Below, piece by piece: positions 63,787 through 64,000 of a stretch of 64,000 bases of DNA (its first letter is position 1; each line of letters opens with the position of its first letter). Below the pieces are notes generated by a model that saw only the letters and a program-made list of their open reading frames with translations, was not told the DNA's origin and made no database searches. Origin of the DNA: Mactra quadrangularis (taxonomy: Eukaryota; Mollusca; Bivalvia; Venerida; Mactridae); NCBI GenBank assembly GCA_025267735.1, contig CM046295.1:9943270-10007269 (forward strand), written 5' to 3'. The translations under genes were made by a program, and so were the position numbers.

Positions 63787-64000
63787 ATTTACTTTTTTCA
63801 AAATTACATAGACTATATTGACAAATTGTACAACTTATATCATCACTACTCTCAACGTGGTACTGTATGTATTATGGGTGACTATAATGATTCTTATATC
63901 AAAACTGTAAAAGACAATAGAGATCATTATCTGTGTCAATTCATGCATGACTGTAACTTATTTCCTGTTAATTCCATAGAATCTTGTATTGGTGCCAAGA
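63787..64000 (+). CDS. partial non-LTR retrotransposon (LINE) endonuclease domain, runs off the window
   Basis: An open frame of 71 codons from just after a stop (TGA, 63784-63786) to the end of the window. It reads ...YIDKLYNLYHHYSQRG, then TVCIMGDYND, and later DNRDHYLCQFM and NLFPVNS. The GDYN tetrad preceded by a hydrophobic strand corresponds to the GD(F/Y)N motif of the APE-type endonuclease of LINEs, in which Asp and Asn belong to the active site. The order 'Y..L..LY', then 'RG.V.IMGDYN', then 'D.R...L..F....NL...N' is typical of that domain. The N-terminal half of the endonuclease is missing upstream, replaced by unrelated sequence, so this looks like a 5'-truncated or interrupted copy. 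If intact, a reverse transcriptase should follow beyond 64000. The clade cannot be named from this piece. Confidence 0.72.
   Translation, partial: MYFFQNYIDYIDKLYNLYHHYSQRGTVCIMGDYNDSYIKTVKDNRDHYLCQFMHDCNLFPVNSIESCIGAK

Overview
This window reads as non-coding, repeat-dominated DNA from a eukaryote, most likely a marine invertebrate and plausibly a bivalve mollusc. The reasons are the AT-rich flanks, the abundance of the palindrome TACATGTA, several short non-autonomous DNA transposons, a SINE-like 3' tail ending in GGCGTTAAAC plus an A-rich repeat near 62.4 kb, and a non-LTR retrotransposon endonuclease fragment at the right edge. No host gene can be supported. The organism is inferred, not proven.

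Layout. 1-764: AT-rich DNA with a decayed tRNA-like sequence and a 5'-truncated hAT-like MITE whose terminal repeat abuts the first satellite unit. 765-55094: a ~54 kb satellite complex of two tandem families. Family A has a ~186-bp unit and family B a 180-bp, GC-richer unit. The order is A(+) 765-2940, B 2941-3704, A(+) 3705-5643, B 5644-27949 (~124 units), A(+) 27950-29487, an inversion point at ~29.49 kb, then A in the opposite orientation to 55094. Three DNA transposons interrupt the A(-) arm: a 1285-bp Tc1/mariner-like element (42035-43319), a 1360-bp hAT-like element (43708-45067) and a 674-bp Tc1/mariner-like MITE (53489-54162). Each has terminal inverted repeats, a target duplication and an intact empty site in paralogous units nearby. 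55095-57001: a ~39-bp palindromic minisatellite and a ~158-bp tandem repeat. 57002-64000: AT-rich DNA with a complete 480-bp hAT-like MITE, a possible ~3.15-kb inverted-repeat element with a recurring 14-mer inside it, a SINE-like tail and the LINE fragment.

How it fits together. Both satellite units are multiples of three bases (186 = 62 codons, 180 = 60 codons), so each produces long, repetitive open frames. I read these as a by-product of unit length. Frames break often, at stops and indels, and breaks occur at a rate that looks neutral. The more interesting content is architectural: two families that share short blocks in the same order, a 2703-bp duplication that includes an A/B boundary, higher-order repeats with offsets that are whole multiples of the unit, a 3.35-kb near-identical tandem duplication with a conversion-like patch, an inverted array, and a variant A unit shared by both orientations.
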